Assembly: GCF_000730425.1 (NCBI RefSeq)
Contig: NZ_CP008896.1
Coordinates: forward strand, 5,580,001-5,644,000
DNA: 64,000 nucleotides
DNA from: Pseudomonas fluorescens
GTDB lineage: Bacteria > Pseudomonadota > Gammaproteobacteria > Pseudomonadales > Pseudomonadaceae
Direction of reading: 5' to 3'
A program made the translations under genes and the position numbers. Positions 26,701-36,610 of this stretch are shown here, one piece after another (positions within the stretch are counted from its first letter, which is position 1; each line of letters starts with the position of its first letter). A model generated the notes under the pieces. It worked only from the letters and a program-made list of their open reading frames with translations. It had not been told where the DNA came from and made no database searches.

Positions 26701-27083
26701 AGCCGTGGTGGCAGGGTTTTCTGGCGCAGGATATAGATCGAGACCAGTACCGCACAGGTCAACATGAACCCGCGTGCCCAAGGCAATGGCACCAGGTAGC
26801 AAGACAGGCCGATACTCAGCCACATGAAGCCAATGGCGTACACCTTGCCTTTGAGTGGAATGCCGTTGCCATCCAGGTAATCCCGAATCCATGGACCCAG
26901 GCGCGGGTGGTTGACCAGCCAGTGGTAGAAGCGCGGTGAGCTACGGGCAAAACAGCCGGCGGCCAGGAGCAGGAAGGGGGTAGTCGGCAAGACCGGCAGG
27001 AAGATCCCGATCACCCCAAGCACCACGCTCAACCAGCCAACGGCCAGCAGAACGTAGCGCACAATCGGGGAGCGGTTGCCCAT
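26697..27083 (-). CDS. YbaN family protein (DUF454)
   Basis: A 128-residue inner-membrane protein of the YbaN/DUF454 family. Visible features are a first span (about 8-30), the family motif FLPVLPTTPFLLLAAGCFARSS (about 29-50), HPRLGPWIRDY and two further spans toward the C-terminus. The function is unknown. It lies 20 bases after the UPF0149 gene in the same direction, so they are probably co-transcribed. The stop codon lies inside a REP-like repeat. Confidence 0.88.
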   Translation of the reverse strand: MGNRSPIVRYVLLAVGWLSVVLGVIGIFLPVLPTTPFLLLAAGCFARSSPRFYHWLVNHPRLGPWIRDYLDGNGIPLKGKVYAIGFMWLSIGLSCYLVPLPWARGFMLTCAVLVSIYILRQKTLPPRL

Positions 27084-27103
27084 GGGCGCCACGGGCAGGG
27101 GAC

Positions 27104-27691
27104 TCAGTGATGGCGAGGCTTGAGGATCGCCGGTTTTTCGTCGGGCGCGTTGCATAGCAGGTACAGGGCGGTCAGTGCTTCCGGGATCTGTACGATCATG
27201 TCGTCCATCAGGTTGGCATCGCTGGCGATATCGGCGAACTCGGGCTGGTCGTCGAACAGGCCGGAACCGACCATGATCGGCAGCAGCATTTCGCTGACCT
27301 CTTCCTCGGCGGTTTCAAACCAGGCGGCTTCGCGCAGGAACACACCTTCCATGAAACCAATGCACCAGCCGCGCAGGTCGGAGTCGTCCGGCTCTTCGCC
27401 CAGGTCGAGCTCGCATGGCAACTCGAATTCCTCATCGGACGCCAGTTGGCGAGAGATGTGGGCCTTGAGCGCCAACAGGGTGGATTCGATTTCCTCGCGC
27501 TGCGCGGCGTCTGCGTAGTGAGGCTCTTCGGCGAACAGCGCGTCGATCCATTCACGATCAGGTACAGGCTCGGAGCAGATCGACAGCGCGGTCAGGTAGC
27601 CGTGGGCGGCCACATAGTCCAGCGCTTCGTCATGCAGCTCATCGGCATCGAGGAAGGCTTGCAGGCGGGTTAGTTGCTCAGCGAAGGACAT
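27104..27691 (-). CDS. UPF0149 (YgfB/YecA) family protein
   Basis: A 195-residue acidic, mostly helical protein of the YgfB/YecA family. The conserved core DDSDLRGWCIGFMEGV (about 113-128) and the acidic ETAEEEVSEML stretch are present. It lacks a C-terminal SEC-C zinc motif that some YecA proteins have. In P. aeruginosa a YgfB-type relative is reported to affect ampD expression, but this gene need not be that orthologue. The start ATG at 27691 puts MSFAEQL first; it is divergent from recQ across about 270 bases. Confidence 0.85.
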   Translation of the reverse strand: MSFAEQLTRLQAFLDADELHDEALDYVAAHGYLTALSICSEPVPDREWIDALFAEEPHYADAAQREEIESTLLALKAHISRQLASDEEFELPCELDLGEEPDDSDLRGWCIGFMEGVFLREAAWFETAEEEVSEMLLPIMVGSGLFDDQPEFADIASDANLMDDMIVQIPEALTALYLLCNAPDEKPAILKPRHH

Positions 27692-27965
27692 TGAAAGACT
27701 ACCTTGGGAATAAACGATGCTGAATTCTAGGCCTTCTTGAGCGTGCAGGCCAGCCGCACGGCACATTTGCAAGGTTTTCAGATGGGCCGCTGTTCGTCAG
27801 TGGCCCCCTTTGCCGGGAAGGGCTCGGGTATACTGCCGCGTTTTGTGATGCCCCTGCAGGCCGGATGTGGTTGCGGGAAAAGTTCGCTTACGGATTATTG
27901 TCCGGCCAGATGCGCTTTTTCAGCCAGCCTGTACAGAGGGATTTCGGTGGAATTTGGAGTTTTTC

Positions 27966-30095
27966 ATGCTTGAACAGGCTCAACGCGTCCTCAAGGACAT
28001 CTTCGGCTACGACAGTTTTCGTGGCCGCCAGGGTGCGATCATTGAGCGCGTGGCCAGCGGCGGTGATGCGCTGGTCCTGATGCCTACCGGTGGCGGCAAG
28101 TCGTTGTGCTTCCAGGTGCCGGCCTTGTTGCGTGAAGGCCTGGCGGTGGTGGTCTCGCCGCTGATCGCGCTGATGGACGATCAGGTGGCCACCCTGGAAG
28201 AGTTGGGGGTCGCCGCCGCCGCATTGAACTCCACCCTGAGCGCCGACCAGCAACGCGACCTGGCGGCGCGGATCCGCCGTGGCGAAGTAAAGATGCTCTA
28301 CCTGGCGCCCGAGCGTTTGGTGCAACCCCGGATGCTGGCGTTCCTGCAGAGCCTGGAAATCTCCCTGTTCGCCATCGATGAGGCTCACTGTGTATCCCAG
28401 TGGGGTCACGATTTCCGGCGCGAATACCTGCAACTGGGGCAACTGGCCGAGCTGTTTCCCAATGTGCCACGCATTGCCCTGACCGCCACGGCCGACAAGC
28501 GCACCCGCGAAGAAATCGTCGAGCGCCTGCATCTGCAGAACGCCGAGCGTTTTCTCTCCAGCTTCGACCGGCCAAACATCTTTTATCGCATCGTGCCCAA
28601 GGAACAGCCGCGCAAGCAGTTGCTGGCGTTTCTCTCCGAGCGGCGCAGCGATGCGGGCATTGTCTACTGCCTGTCGCGCAAGAAGGTCGACGAGGTGGCC
28701 GCGTTCCTCTGTGAGCAGGGCTATCCCGCATTGCCGTACCACGCCGGCCTGCCCAACGAGTTGCGGGCCTATCACCAGAAGCGCTTCCTCAACGAGGAAG
28801 GCCTGATCATGGTGGCGACCATTGCATTTGGCATGGGCATCGACAAGTCCAACGTGCGCTTTGTCGCGCACATGGACCTGCCCAAGTCCCTGGAGGCGTA
28901 CTACCAGGAAACCGGGCGGGCCGGTCGCGATGGCCTGCCGGCGGATGCCTGGATGGTCTATGGCCTGCAGGATGTGGTGATGCTCAAGCAGATGCTGCAG
29001 AACTCTGAAGGCGATGAGCGTCACAAGCGCCTGGAACAGCACAAGCTCGATGCCATGCTGTCGCTGTGCGAAGAAACCCGCTGCCGCCGCCAGACCCTGC
29101 TCGCCTATTTCGACGAAGACATGCCCCAGCCCTGTGGGCATTGCGATAACTGCGTGGATGGCGTGCAGACCTGGGATGCCACTGAGCCAGCACGCCAGGG
29201 GCTGTCGGCGATCTTCCGGACTGGCCAGCGTTATGGCGTCGGTCATCTGGTGGATGTATTGCTGGGCAAGGACAACGAAAAAGTCCGCAGCTTTGGTCAT
29301 CAGCACCTCTCGGTGTATGGCGTGGGCAAGGCGCGGGCTGAAGGCGAATGGCGTTCGCTGTTCCGCCAGATGGTCGCCCGCGGCCTAGTGGATATCGACC
29401 TGGAAGGCTATGGCGGCTTACGCCTGAATGACAGTTGCCGGCCGCTGCTCAAGGGTGAGGTCAGCCTGGAACTGCGCCGCGACCTCAAGCCGCAGACCAC
29501 TGCCAAGTCCAGCAGCACCAGCCAGGCCAGCCAACTGGTGCGTGGCGAAGAGCGCGAACAGTGGGAAGCCCTGCGTGCCTTGCGTCGCAAGTTGGCACAA
29601 GAGCACAGCGTGCCGCCCTACGTCATATTCCCCGACTCCACCTTGCTGGAAATGCTGCGTGAGCAGCCCACCACTCTGGCGGAAATGGCCAGGGTTGGAG
29701 GCGTCGGCGCGCGCAAGCTGGAGCGTTATGGCCAGGCGTTCCTGGAAGTCCTTGGCGGCCAGGCCGAGGCACCGAAGGAAGTCGCCGATATCCGTCACGA
29801 GCTCATCAGCCTGGCCCGCGCAGGCATGACGCCGATCCAGATCGCGGGGCAATTGCAGTGTTCAGAAAAGAACGTCTACACGTTGCTGGCCGAGTCCATT
29901 GGCAAGCAGCAATTGTCCCTGGAGCAGGCCCTTGATTTGCCGGAGGACTTGCTCGGTGAAATCCAGGATGCATTTCTCGACGGCGAAGGCGAGTTGCCAC
30001 CGGTTAGCGACATAGCCCCGTTGTTTACCGGCCGGGTGCCAGAGGGGGTTTTGTACTGTGTACGGGCCGCTTTGCAGTCGGAATTCGAGATTTGA
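27966..30095 (+). CDS. recQ: ATP-dependent DNA helicase RecQ
   Basis: A 709-residue 3'-5' helicase of recombination and repair. Visible features are the Q-motif FGYDSFRG (about 13-20), Walker A TGGGKS (41-46), the DEAH box in [16 protein letters not shown], motif [11 protein letters not shown], an RQC zinc site with the Cys residues of [10 protein letters not shown] and CGHCDNC, and a C-terminal HRDC domain (about 515-600). Length is slightly above the E. coli 609 residues, due to a C-terminal extension with a putative helix-turn-helix. GGAG lies seven bases before the ATG. Confidence 0.96.
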   Translation: MLEQAQRVLKDIFGYDSFRGRQGAIIERVASGGDALVLMPTGGGKSLCFQVPALLREGLAVVVSPLIALMDDQVATLEELGVAAAALNSTLSADQQRDLAARIRRGEVKMLYLAPERLVQPRMLAFLQSLEISLFAIDEAHCVSQWGHDFRREYLQLGQLAELFPNVPRIALTATADKRTREEIVERLHLQNAERFLSSFDRPNIFYRIVPKEQPRKQLLAFLSERRSDAGIVYCLSRKKVDEVAAFLCEQGYPALPYHAGLPNELRAYHQKRFLNEEGLIMVATIAFGMGIDKSNVRFVAHMDLPKSLEAYYQETGRAGRDGLPADAWMVYGLQDVVMLKQMLQNSEGDERHKRLEQHKLDAMLSLCEETRCRRQTLLAYFDEDMPQPCGHCDNCVDGVQTWDATEPARQGLSAIFRTGQRYGVGHLVDVLLGKDNEKVRSFGHQHLSVYGVGKARAEGEWRSLFRQMVARGLVDIDLEGYGGLRLNDSCRPLLKGEVSLELRRDLKPQTTAKSSSTSQASQLVRGEEREQWEALRALRRKLAQEHSVPPYVIFPDSTLLEMLREQPTTLAEMARVGGVGARKLERYGQAFLEVLGGQAEAPKEVADIRHELISLARAGMTPIQIAGQLQCSEKNVYTLLAESIGKQQLSLEQALDLPEDLLGEIQDAFLDGEGELPPVSDIAPLFTGRVPEGVLYCVRAALQSEFEI

Positions 30096-30216
30096 TGTGT
30101 CAATTACGACAATGTAACGAATCAGTACATTGCAAGCCTTGCCTACTGTCATGGGTCATGCTTAGCTGACTAATAATTAGCCACACTTAATTTTCAGTCT
30201 AACCCATGAGTTTTTT

Positions 30217-30651
30217 ATGCCGTTAACCGATCAACACCGCTTTGGCATGCAGTTGGCGCAAATGTCCCGTGGCTGGCGCGCCGAACTGGATCGCCGCCTG
30301 GCGGGGCTGGGGTTGTCCCAGGCGCGCTGGCTGGTGCTGCTGCATCTGGCCCGTTTTGAAGAAGCACCCACCCAACGCGAACTGGCCCAGAGTGTCGGGG
30401 TAGAAGGGCCCACATTGGCGCGCTTGCTCGATAGCCTGGAAAGCCAGGGCCTGGTGCAACGCCAGGCTGTGGTGGAAGACCGTCGTGCCAAACGCATCCT
30501 GCTGTGCGATACCGCCAGGCCATTGATCGAGCAGATCGAGACCATTGCCACAGCCTTGCGCCAGGAGCTGTTTGTGGGGGTCGATGAAGAAGATATGCGG
30601 GTGTGCATGCGCGTGCATGGGCATATTCTGGCTAATCTGGAAAAGACCTGA
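30217..30651 (+). CDS. MarR family transcriptional regulator (SlyA-like)
   Basis: A 144-residue winged-helix regulator: N-terminal dimer helix with MSRGWRAELDRRL, HTH (about 52-78, TQRELAQSVGVEGPTLARLLD), wing with EDRRAKRILL (about 88-97), and C-terminal helices. The layout is close to SlyA/MarR regulators of drug and stress genes. No target gene is adjacent: recQ lies upstream and a REPIN follows. The A/T-rich gap before the gene (30096-30216) contains TTAGCTGACTAATAATTAGC-like half sites that may be an autoregulatory operator. Confidence 0.9.
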   Translation: MPLTDQHRFGMQLAQMSRGWRAELDRRLAGLGLSQARWLVLLHLARFEEAPTQRELAQSVGVEGPTLARLLDSLESQGLVQRQAVVEDRRAKRILLCDTARPLIEQIETIATALRQELFVGVDEEDMRVCMRVHGHILANLEKT

Positions 30652-30674
30652 CCCGGTTGCGCCGCTGATCAACA

Positions 30675-30763
30675 TGTGGGAGCGGGCTTGCCCGCGATGG
30701 CGGAGGGTCAATTGATAAATACTTGACTGATACACCGTCTTCGCGGGCAAGCCCGCTCCCACA
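30675..30763. repeat. REPIN
   Basis: Inverted 23-base arms (30675-30697 and 30741-30763) share the GAGCGGGCTTGC core with the other REPINs. It separates two convergent genes. Confidence 0.95.
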
Positions 30764-30795
30764 CAAGCCTGCTCCACTTCGGCCAAGTGTTGTTC

Positions 30796-32985
30796 TTAGA
30801 AGGTCTGGCCGAGGTTCAGGTACACCGCCTTCTGATTGTCATCATTAAACCCATAGCTGAAGTTCAACGGCCCCAGCGGCGTATCAAACCCGAGGAAGAT
30901 GCTCGCGGCGTTGATGTAGCCACTGTCGAACTCATTGTCGTTGTTCCATGCTCGCCCCCGTTCCAGGGAGGCACCCAGGTACAGTGGGAAGTCCAGCGGC
31001 AAGTACGAGCGTGGGGTCAGGCGGCGGTAGTACACCGCGCGCATCAGGCTGATGTTCTGCCCGGAAATCGCATCCTGGCGGAACCCTGACAGCTGCCGCG
31101 CACCGCCCAGCAGGAAGCTGGAAATCACCACGTCGGAATCATCCAGGGTACGTCCGTAGCGCCCACCCAGCACCAGGGTGTCCGGGCCGTGGCTCATGGC
31201 CTTGTCCAGCTTGAACTCCCATTGGCGGTAGCGCTGGTCGGAGCCCAGGCCGGGTTCGAATTCCCGGTAGGCCAGGCCGATATCTTCACCGGTGTGAGGG
31301 AAGTACACGTTGTCCAGGGAGTCGAACGAGTACTTCAATTCGTAGAAGCCCTCGCTGAAGCTCACGCTTGGCAAGTCGCGATCGCCAATGCGCACATCGG
31401 CCTTGCCCCAGGCTTCGCCGACGCCGAAGCGGATTTCGCCACTGTTGCCAATCTGCCGGCCGACGTTCAGGCCAAAACCATAGCGCTCCAGGCGGTATTC
31501 GGAGATGGGGTCGTTATCCATGATCAGTTCGACGTTCTGCGCCTGCGCCCTGATGTAGGGCGCGACGAAATAACGTGAGCCGGTATCCATCGGCTGGTAG
31601 AACTCGCTGTACAGTTCCTGGCGATCTCCGATCTGCACCCTTGTGAGCCATTCGGCGCCGAGGTGGTTGATGCCGTTGACGCGGTAGCTGGCGCCGAGGT
31701 TGAAGGCACTGTCGCCGCGCATGTCGTCGGACAGGTTGAGCCCCAGGCGCAGGTAGTCGGTGCCGCTGCGTTTGCCGCGCGCGCTGATGACCAGGGTGTT
31801 GTCCGGGCCTTTTTTCACCACGCGGTATTGCACCTGCTCGAAGTAATCCAGGCCGTACAGGGTGCCCATGTCGGATTGCAGGCGTGCCAGGTTCAGCGGT
31901 TCGCCGATGGGTTGGCGGATGTAGTAGCGGATCACGTCGTCGCCGACTTTCGAGTCGTTCTCGACCTTGATGGCGGTGATCGTCGGATTGCGCTGGCCCG
32001 GTGTGCGGGCGGCAGTCAATTCGGCGTCTACTGAGCCTGTCGGGCGCAGGAGTGCCATACGGGCATCCAGTGCACGGGTGGCGCGGTAGCCTGCGTAGAT
32101 CATGTCTTTGGCACGGCCAAAATCCGTCACGCCATAGGCGGCCAGCGGTGGCTGGATCAGCACGTCGCCGGGATGCAGGGCCTTGAGTTGCTCCTCCGAG
32201 TTTCGGCGGGTCATCAAGGTGATGGACTGGTTGAGTACATCCACCACCGTCGCCAGTTGCTTGCGGCCGCGCAACGGTGTGCCGATATCCACCACGATGG
32301 CCATATCGACCCCCATCTCACGCGCCACATCCAGCGGGATGTTATCGGTCATGCCGCCATCCACCAGCAGCCGGCCGTCCAGTTCCACCGGGGCGAATAC
32401 CGCCGGGATCGACATGCTGGCGCGAATCACCAGGGGCAGGTGGCCCTTGCGAAACACTACTTTCTCGCCGCTGGTGATATCGGTGGCCACGGCGCGGAAT
32501 GGAATCGGCAGCTTGTCGAAGTCGCGGGTGTTGCTGCTGTGGGCAAACATGCTCTCCAGCAGCAGTGCCAGATTCTGGCCCTGGATCACGCCCAGGGGCA
32601 GGCCGAGGCTGCCGTCATCGCGAAAGCTCAGTTTCTGCTTGATCAGGAAGTCCCGGTCATCCTGCTTGCGCCGGAACGGTACGTCTTCCCTGGGCGGGGC
32701 GTCGGACAGCGCCAACTGCCAGTCGATGCTCAGTGCCAGCTTTTCCAACTCGTCGATCTTGTAGCCCGAGGCGTACAGCCCGCCAATCACCGCGCCCATG
32801 CTGGTACCGGCAATGGCGTCGATGTGAATGCCTTGCTCTTCCAGGGCCTTGAGCACGCCAATGTGCGCCAGGCCACGGGCGGCACCGCCGGAGAGCACCA
32901 GGCCGATCTTCGGGCGTGGCGCTTCAACGGCTTGGGCAAGGACAGGGAGCAGGCACAGCAACAGGCAGGACAGCAGGCGGCGCAT
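30796..32985 (-). CDS. plpD: PlpD-type patatin-like phospholipase autotransporter (type Vd)
   Basis: A 729-residue protein close to P. aeruginosa PlpD (728). After a signal peptide (about 1-21) comes a patatin domain with the oxyanion loop SGGAARG (32-38), the nucleophile Ser62 in GTSMG and the catalytic Asp in VDGGMTDN (about 207). A POTRA-like segment (about 330-400, PTITAIKVENDSK onward) and a 16-stranded barrel ending in YLNLGQTF follow. Type Vd proteins export their own lipase domain to the cell surface. The start is one of three consecutive codons (TTG, ATG, ATG). It is monocistronic. Confidence 0.93.
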   Translation of the reverse strand: MRRLLSCLLLCLLPVLAQAVEAPRPKIGLVLSGGAARGLAHIGVLKALEEQGIHIDAIAGTSMGAVIGGLYASGYKIDELEKLALSIDWQLALSDAPPREDVPFRRKQDDRDFLIKQKLSFRDDGSLGLPLGVIQGQNLALLLESMFAHSSNTRDFDKLPIPFRAVATDITSGEKVVFRKGHLPLVIRASMSIPAVFAPVELDGRLLVDGGMTDNIPLDVAREMGVDMAIVVDIGTPLRGRKQLATVVDVLNQSITLMTRRNSEEQLKALHPGDVLIQPPLAAYGVTDFGRAKDMIYAGYRATRALDARMALLRPTGSVDAELTAARTPGQRNPTITAIKVENDSKVGDDVIRYYIRQPIGEPLNLARLQSDMGTLYGLDYFEQVQYRVVKKGPDNTLVISARGKRSGTDYLRLGLNLSDDMRGDSAFNLGASYRVNGINHLGAEWLTRVQIGDRQELYSEFYQPMDTGSRYFVAPYIRAQAQNVELIMDNDPISEYRLERYGFGLNVGRQIGNSGEIRFGVGEAWGKADVRIGDRDLPSVSFSEGFYELKYSFDSLDNVYFPHTGEDIGLAYREFEPGLGSDQRYRQWEFKLDKAMSHGPDTLVLGGRYGRTLDDSDVVISSFLLGGARQLSGFRQDAISGQNISLMRAVYYRRLTPRSYLPLDFPLYLGASLERGRAWNNDNEFDSGYINAASIFLGFDTPLGPLNFSYGFNDDNQKAVYLNLGQTF

Positions 32986-33069
32986 CATCAATCTCGGGGC
33001 TGGGCGGCAAAGGCCGGTATTATAGCCATCCGATCCACCGGTCTCGTCATCTCAGGAGTTCTTCATTTT

Positions 33070-33357
33070 ATGTCTGCGTCCAAGCCCGAGATTGTTATCA
33101 CCTATTGCACCCAGTGCCAGTGGTTGCTGCGCGCGGCGTGGCTGGCCCAGGAGTTGCTGAGCACGTTTGCCGACGACCTTGGCAAAGTGGCCCTGGAGCC
33201 GGCGACAGGCGGGGTGTTTCGCATCACCTGCGAGGGTGTGCAGATCTGGGAGCGCAAGGTCGATGGCGGTTTCCCGGAGGCCAAGGTGCTCAAGCAGCGG
33301 GTGCGCGACCAGATCGATCCACAGCGCGACCTGGGGCACAACGATCGGGTGCAGTAA
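33070..33357 (+). CDS. SelT/SelW/SelH family redox protein
   Basis: A 95-residue thioredoxin-like small protein of the Rdx family. The CTQC pair (Cys13, Cys16) near the N-terminus is the redox centre; Cys16 takes the place of selenocysteine in animal SelW. The GGVFRI and LKQRVRDQIDP segments fit the family. AGGAG lies upstream of the ATG. Partners are unknown; family members bind glutathione or protein thiols. A GC-rich hairpin follows the stop. Confidence 0.9.
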   Translation: MSASKPEIVITYCTQCQWLLRAAWLAQELLSTFADDLGKVALEPATGGVFRITCEGVQIWERKVDGGFPEAKVLKQRVRDQIDPQRDLGHNDRVQ

Positions 33358-33361
33358 AAGG

Positions 33362-33386
33362 CACTGCCGGCGCGGAGCCGGCAGTG
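33362..33386. terminator. Probable bidirectional hairpin after the SelW-like gene
   Basis: A 10-bp G+C-rich stem (33362-33371 with 33377-33386) lies between the convergent SelW-like and glycine-rich membrane protein genes. There is no clear T run, so terminator function is probable but not certain. Confidence 0.65.
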
Positions 33387-33395
33387 ACGGGCGGT

Positions 33396-33677
33396 TTACT
33401 TGGCCGCCATCTTGTTTTTGATCCAGCCGACGACGAGCGTCAAAACCAGGCCGCCCACGCCACCGCCGACAATATTGCTGCCGACGGCGGCAACGTCCAG
33501 CGCCCCGCCGGCGGGCATGCCGCTGATGGCTGTGATGATCTGCCCCAGCACCAGGCCGCCGACGCCGCCGAGTACCGTATTGAGCCCGGAGCCCAGGCCT
33601 TGCTTGCTCAGGCCGGCGATGTTGCCGCCGACCGCGCCACTGATGATCTGAATGATCAGGGTGATGAACATGTCCAT
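33396..33677 (-). CDS. Glycine-rich small membrane protein (93 aa)
   Basis: A 93-residue protein dominated by Gly, Ala, Val, Ile and Leu with two or three membrane segments, and GxxxG-type spacing (GAVGGNIAG, GGVGGLVLG, GGGVGGLVL) typical of glycine-zipper packing. The ATG has AGGAG upstream, and the protein ends in a Lys-rich tail (KNKMAAK). Two internal stretches (GGVGGLVLG and GGGVGGLVL) look like a duplicated unit. No function is known; such proteins can be holin-like or stress-linked membrane proteins. Confidence 0.75.
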   Translation of the reverse strand: MDMFITLIIQIISGAVGGNIAGLSKQGLGSGLNTVLGGVGGLVLGQIITAISGMPAGGALDVAAVGSNIVGGGVGGLVLTLVVGWIKNKMAAK

Positions 33678-33806
33678 GGTGAAACTCCTGCATTGCGTTA
33701 GGGGAGCGACCACTCGCATGCAGCAACTTCAAGGATCACGGCTGTCGTCGAGGAGTCTGTATCCGTTGAACGACTGCTGACTGTTGCGGATACAAAAAAG
33801 TATAGA

Positions 33807-34688
33807 TCAGGCCGCAGCCGCCGGCTGTCGGGCCTTGGCGGGGCGGCTCATCAGGCCGGAGACGACGATGGCGGCAATGATCAGCGAGCCGCCCAGCAGC
33901 ATACGCAGGGTCGGGGTTTCGCTGAATAGCAGCCAGGCCACGGTGATGCCGTAGACCGGCTCCATGGCGAACACCACCGCGGCGGTCCGCGCCTTGAGCA
34001 CCTTGAGGCTGGCGACAAACAGACTGTGGGCCAGGCCGGTACAGAACACCCCCAGCAGGCCGATCCATAGCCAGTCGAGGGCGCGCACTTCGCCGAGGCC
34101 TTCAGCTGCGACGGGCAGCAGGCACAGGGCGACCACCACGTTCTGGCACAGGGCTGCCTGCACCGGGGGAATGCTGGCGCTGGCCCGGTTGTTCAACGAG
34201 AGCAGCGAGAACAACAGGCCCGAGAGCACGGCCCAGATCAGGCCGCTGGTGGCCTGGCTGGCGAGGTCGAAGTCCGGGGTGACCAGCACCAGGCCGACGC
34301 TGACGAGTACCACCAGCACCATTTCATTGGCGCGAATCCGCTCGCGGAAGATCAGGCCTTCGAGGATCACCGTGAACGCCGGGAACGTGGCAAATCCCAG
34401 CGTCGCAATCGCCACGCCTGCCACTTTCACCGCAATAAAGAAGCTCACCCAGTGCCCGGCCAGCAGCAAGCCGCTGAGCAGCAGGCGGCGCAGGTCGGCG
34501 CGGTACAGTTTTTGCCAAGGTGTGTTGCTGGCAAAACGGGCAAACAGCACCAGGGCGAGTACCGCGAAAGCGGCACGCCCAAACACGATAATGCTCGGCG
34601 ATGCAACGGCAAGCTTGCCGAAGACGCCGGTAAGGCCAAACATCAATGCACCGATGTGCAGGGCGCCGAGGGCAGTGCGGGGAGTCAT
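33807..34688 (-). CDS. EamA family (DMT) transporter
   Basis: A 293-residue inner-membrane protein with about ten membrane segments arranged as two EamA repeats (about 6-135 and 145-280), the layout of drug/metabolite exporters such as RhaT and YdcZ relatives. The substrate is unknown. It is next to, and in the same direction as, an AraC-type regulator gene about 90 bases upstream, which may control it. Confidence 0.9.
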   Translation of the reverse strand: MTPRTALGALHIGALMFGLTGVFGKLAVASPSIIVFGRAAFAVLALVLFARFASNTPWQKLYRADLRRLLLSGLLLAGHWVSFFIAVKVAGVAIATLGFATFPAFTVILEGLIFRERIRANEMVLVVLVSVGLVLVTPDFDLASQATSGLIWAVLSGLLFSLLSLNNRASASIPPVQAALCQNVVVALCLLPVAAEGLGEVRALDWLWIGLLGVFCTGLAHSLFVASLKVLKARTAAVVFAMEPVYGITVAWLLFSETPTLRMLLGGSLIIAAIVVSGLMSRPAKARQPAAAA

Positions 34689-34781
34689 GACAGTCCTTAA
34701 AGCAGTCAGCAGGCAGGCATCCAGTCTAGAGCGCAGTGCGCGGGGGTGTCTGTCGCGCGAATCGCCGGTTTTAGCGCAAGA

Positions 34782-35540
34782 CTAGCGCCCATTGTCGAGC
34801 CGGCGCAGGGCCCCGGGCGAGCGGCCGAACTCGCGCAGCATCGCTGCAGCAAACGCACTTTGTGAACCATAGCCGACCCGCGCGGCAATCTCGCCAATGG
34901 GCAGGAGGCTGTCGCGCAATAACCCGCGGGCCATGTGCAGGCGCCGGTTGCGGATGTAGTCCATGGGTGTCAGCCCGCATTCGGTGACAAAGCGTGCGTG
35001 CAGGCGGGCGACGGACATATCTGCCAGCCGCGCCAGATCAGCGACTTGCAGCGGGTAGGCCGCATGCTGGTCGATATGTGCATTGAATGCACCATAAGGC
35101 AGGCGCCGCGGGCCCGCGTGCGCTGGCGACTGGCCATTGAGGGTCGCCAATAACAGCACCGCACCTTGCTGGGCGATCAGCGGGTCATCCAGTGCGCTGC
35201 TCGCCAGCCAGTTGACCAATTGGCCCTGGCGGGCATCCAGGTTCACCCGTGCCGGCTGGTCCAGCAGGCGGCGACTGGACTCTGCGTGCTCGCCCAGCGA
35301 GTGCATCACCCACTGTTCGTCGGGCACATCCAGCACCAGGCACTGGCTGCCCCGGGGGCTGCCACAGCTGTGATGGGTGGAGAAAGGCAGGACCATCACC
35401 CCTTGCGGGCAAACTTCGCCGCCGATGCCTTCCACCTCGAAATCCAGGCGGCCGGCCAGGCCAAACACCAGTTGCGCGTGGTCATGGCTATGGGCGATCA
35501 GGTCGTGGGTGTAATGGCGCAGCGTGAGGGTCGGTCTCAT
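34782..35540 (-). CDS. AraC family transcriptional regulator
   Basis: A 252-residue regulator with an N-terminal cupin-like ligand domain (about 5-90, HSHDHAQLVFGLAGRLDFE) and a C-terminal double helix-turn-helix (about 165-250; LARLADMSVARLHARF and IGEIAARVGYGSQSAFAAAM). The ATG at 35540 follows GGGAG. Orientation and spacing suggest it regulates the EamA transporter gene just downstream. The ligand is not predictable. Confidence 0.9.
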   Translation of the reverse strand: MRPTLTLRHYTHDLIAHSHDHAQLVFGLAGRLDFEVEGIGGEVCPQGVMVLPFSTHHSCGSPRGSQCLVLDVPDEQWVMHSLGEHAESSRRLLDQPARVNLDARQGQLVNWLASSALDDPLIAQQGAVLLLATLNGQSPAHAGPRRLPYGAFNAHIDQHAAYPLQVADLARLADMSVARLHARFVTECGLTPMDYIRNRRLHMARGLLRDSLLPIGEIAARVGYGSQSAFAAAMLREFGRSPGALRRLDNGR

Positions 35541-35673
35541 CGCAATCTCCCGGGCAGGCCGGCAGTTTACACCGCCCGACGGGCGGTGGGCGCTGTCATC
35601 TGACTGACGCAAGAGTGTCATGGGCTGTTAATTGCCCGGGAGCAAGCTGGCGAAAACACCCTTGAGGTATGCC

Positions 35674-36483
35674 ATGACCAGCGCCGAGCTCGCCAAACCC
35701 AGCCGCAAGCAACGTGTCCGTACCCTGTGGATCTCCGACGTGCACCTGGGCACCCGGGACTGCCAGGCCGAACATCTGTCGCAGTTCCTCAAGGGCTACC
35801 ACGCCGACAAGGTCTACCTGGTGGGCGATATCATCGACGGCTGGAAAATGCGCGGCGGCATGTATTGGCCCCAGGCCCACACCAACGTGATCCGTCGCCT
35901 GCTGACCATGAGCAAGCGCGGCACCGAGGTGATCTACGTCACCGGCAACCACGACGAGTTCCTGCGCCGCTACTCAAAGCTGATCCTGGGCAATATCCAG
36001 TTGGTGGACGAAGCGGTGCATGTGACCGCCGATGGCCGGCATTTGCTGGTGATTCATGGCGACCAGTTCGACGTGATCACCCGCTATCACCGCTGGCTGG
36101 CGTTTCTGGGGGATTGGGCCTACGAATTCACCCTGACCCTCAACCGTTGGCTGAACCACTGGCGGGCGCGCTACGGGTATGGCTACTGGTCGCTGTCGGC
36201 GTACCTCAAGCACAAGGTGAAGACGGCGGTGAGCTTTATCAGCGATTTCGAGGAAGCCATCGCCCATGAAGTGACCAAGCGCGAGTTGCATGGCGTGGTG
36301 TGCGGGCATATCCATCACGCCGAGATTCGCAAGGTGGGCGAGGTGGATTACCTCAATTGCGGGGATTGGGTGGAGTCGTGCACGGCGTTGATCGAGCACT
36401 GGGATGGGCATATCGAGCTGTATCGGCTGGCCGACGCCCAGGCCAAAGAGGCGCAGGTCAAGGCCGAGATGGTTGCAGGCTGA
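35674..36483 (+). CDS. UDP-2,3-diacylglucosamine diphosphatase-like metallophosphoesterase
   Basis: A 269-residue calcineurin-type phosphoesterase. Metal-binding motifs are in order: SDVHLGTRD, GDIIDGW, GNHDEF, HGDQFD and GHIHHAE. The family (LpxH-like, second copy in Pseudomonas) includes enzymes that split UDP-2,3-diacylglucosamine in lipid A synthesis, but this branch has a distinct insert (about 130-190) and may act on another substrate. The ATG at 35674 has GAGG upstream. Divergent from the AraC gene; a REPIN follows. Confidence 0.87.
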   Translation: MTSAELAKPSRKQRVRTLWISDVHLGTRDCQAEHLSQFLKGYHADKVYLVGDIIDGWKMRGGMYWPQAHTNVIRRLLTMSKRGTEVIYVTGNHDEFLRRYSKLILGNIQLVDEAVHVTADGRHLLVIHGDQFDVITRYHRWLAFLGDWAYEFTLTLNRWLNHWRARYGYGYWSLSAYLKHKVKTAVSFISDFEEAIAHEVTKRELHGVVCGHIHHAEIRKVGEVDYLNCGDWVESCTALIEHWDGHIELYRLADAQAKEAQVKAEMVAG

Positions 36484-36501
36484 AGATCGCCTCGGTCAAA
36501 A

Positions 36502-36592
36502 ATGTGGGAGCGGGCTTGCTCGCGAATGCGGTGTATCAGTCAGCATATCCAGCACTGATCCGCCGCATTCGCGAGCAAGCCCGCTCCCACAT
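36502..36592. repeat. REPIN
   Basis: Perfect inverted arms (36502-36531 and 36563-36592) with the GAGCGGGCTTGC core, located between the phosphoesterase gene and phhC, which converge on it. Confidence 0.95.
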
Positions 36593-36610
36593 GTTGGATG
36601 GTGTTTTGCC

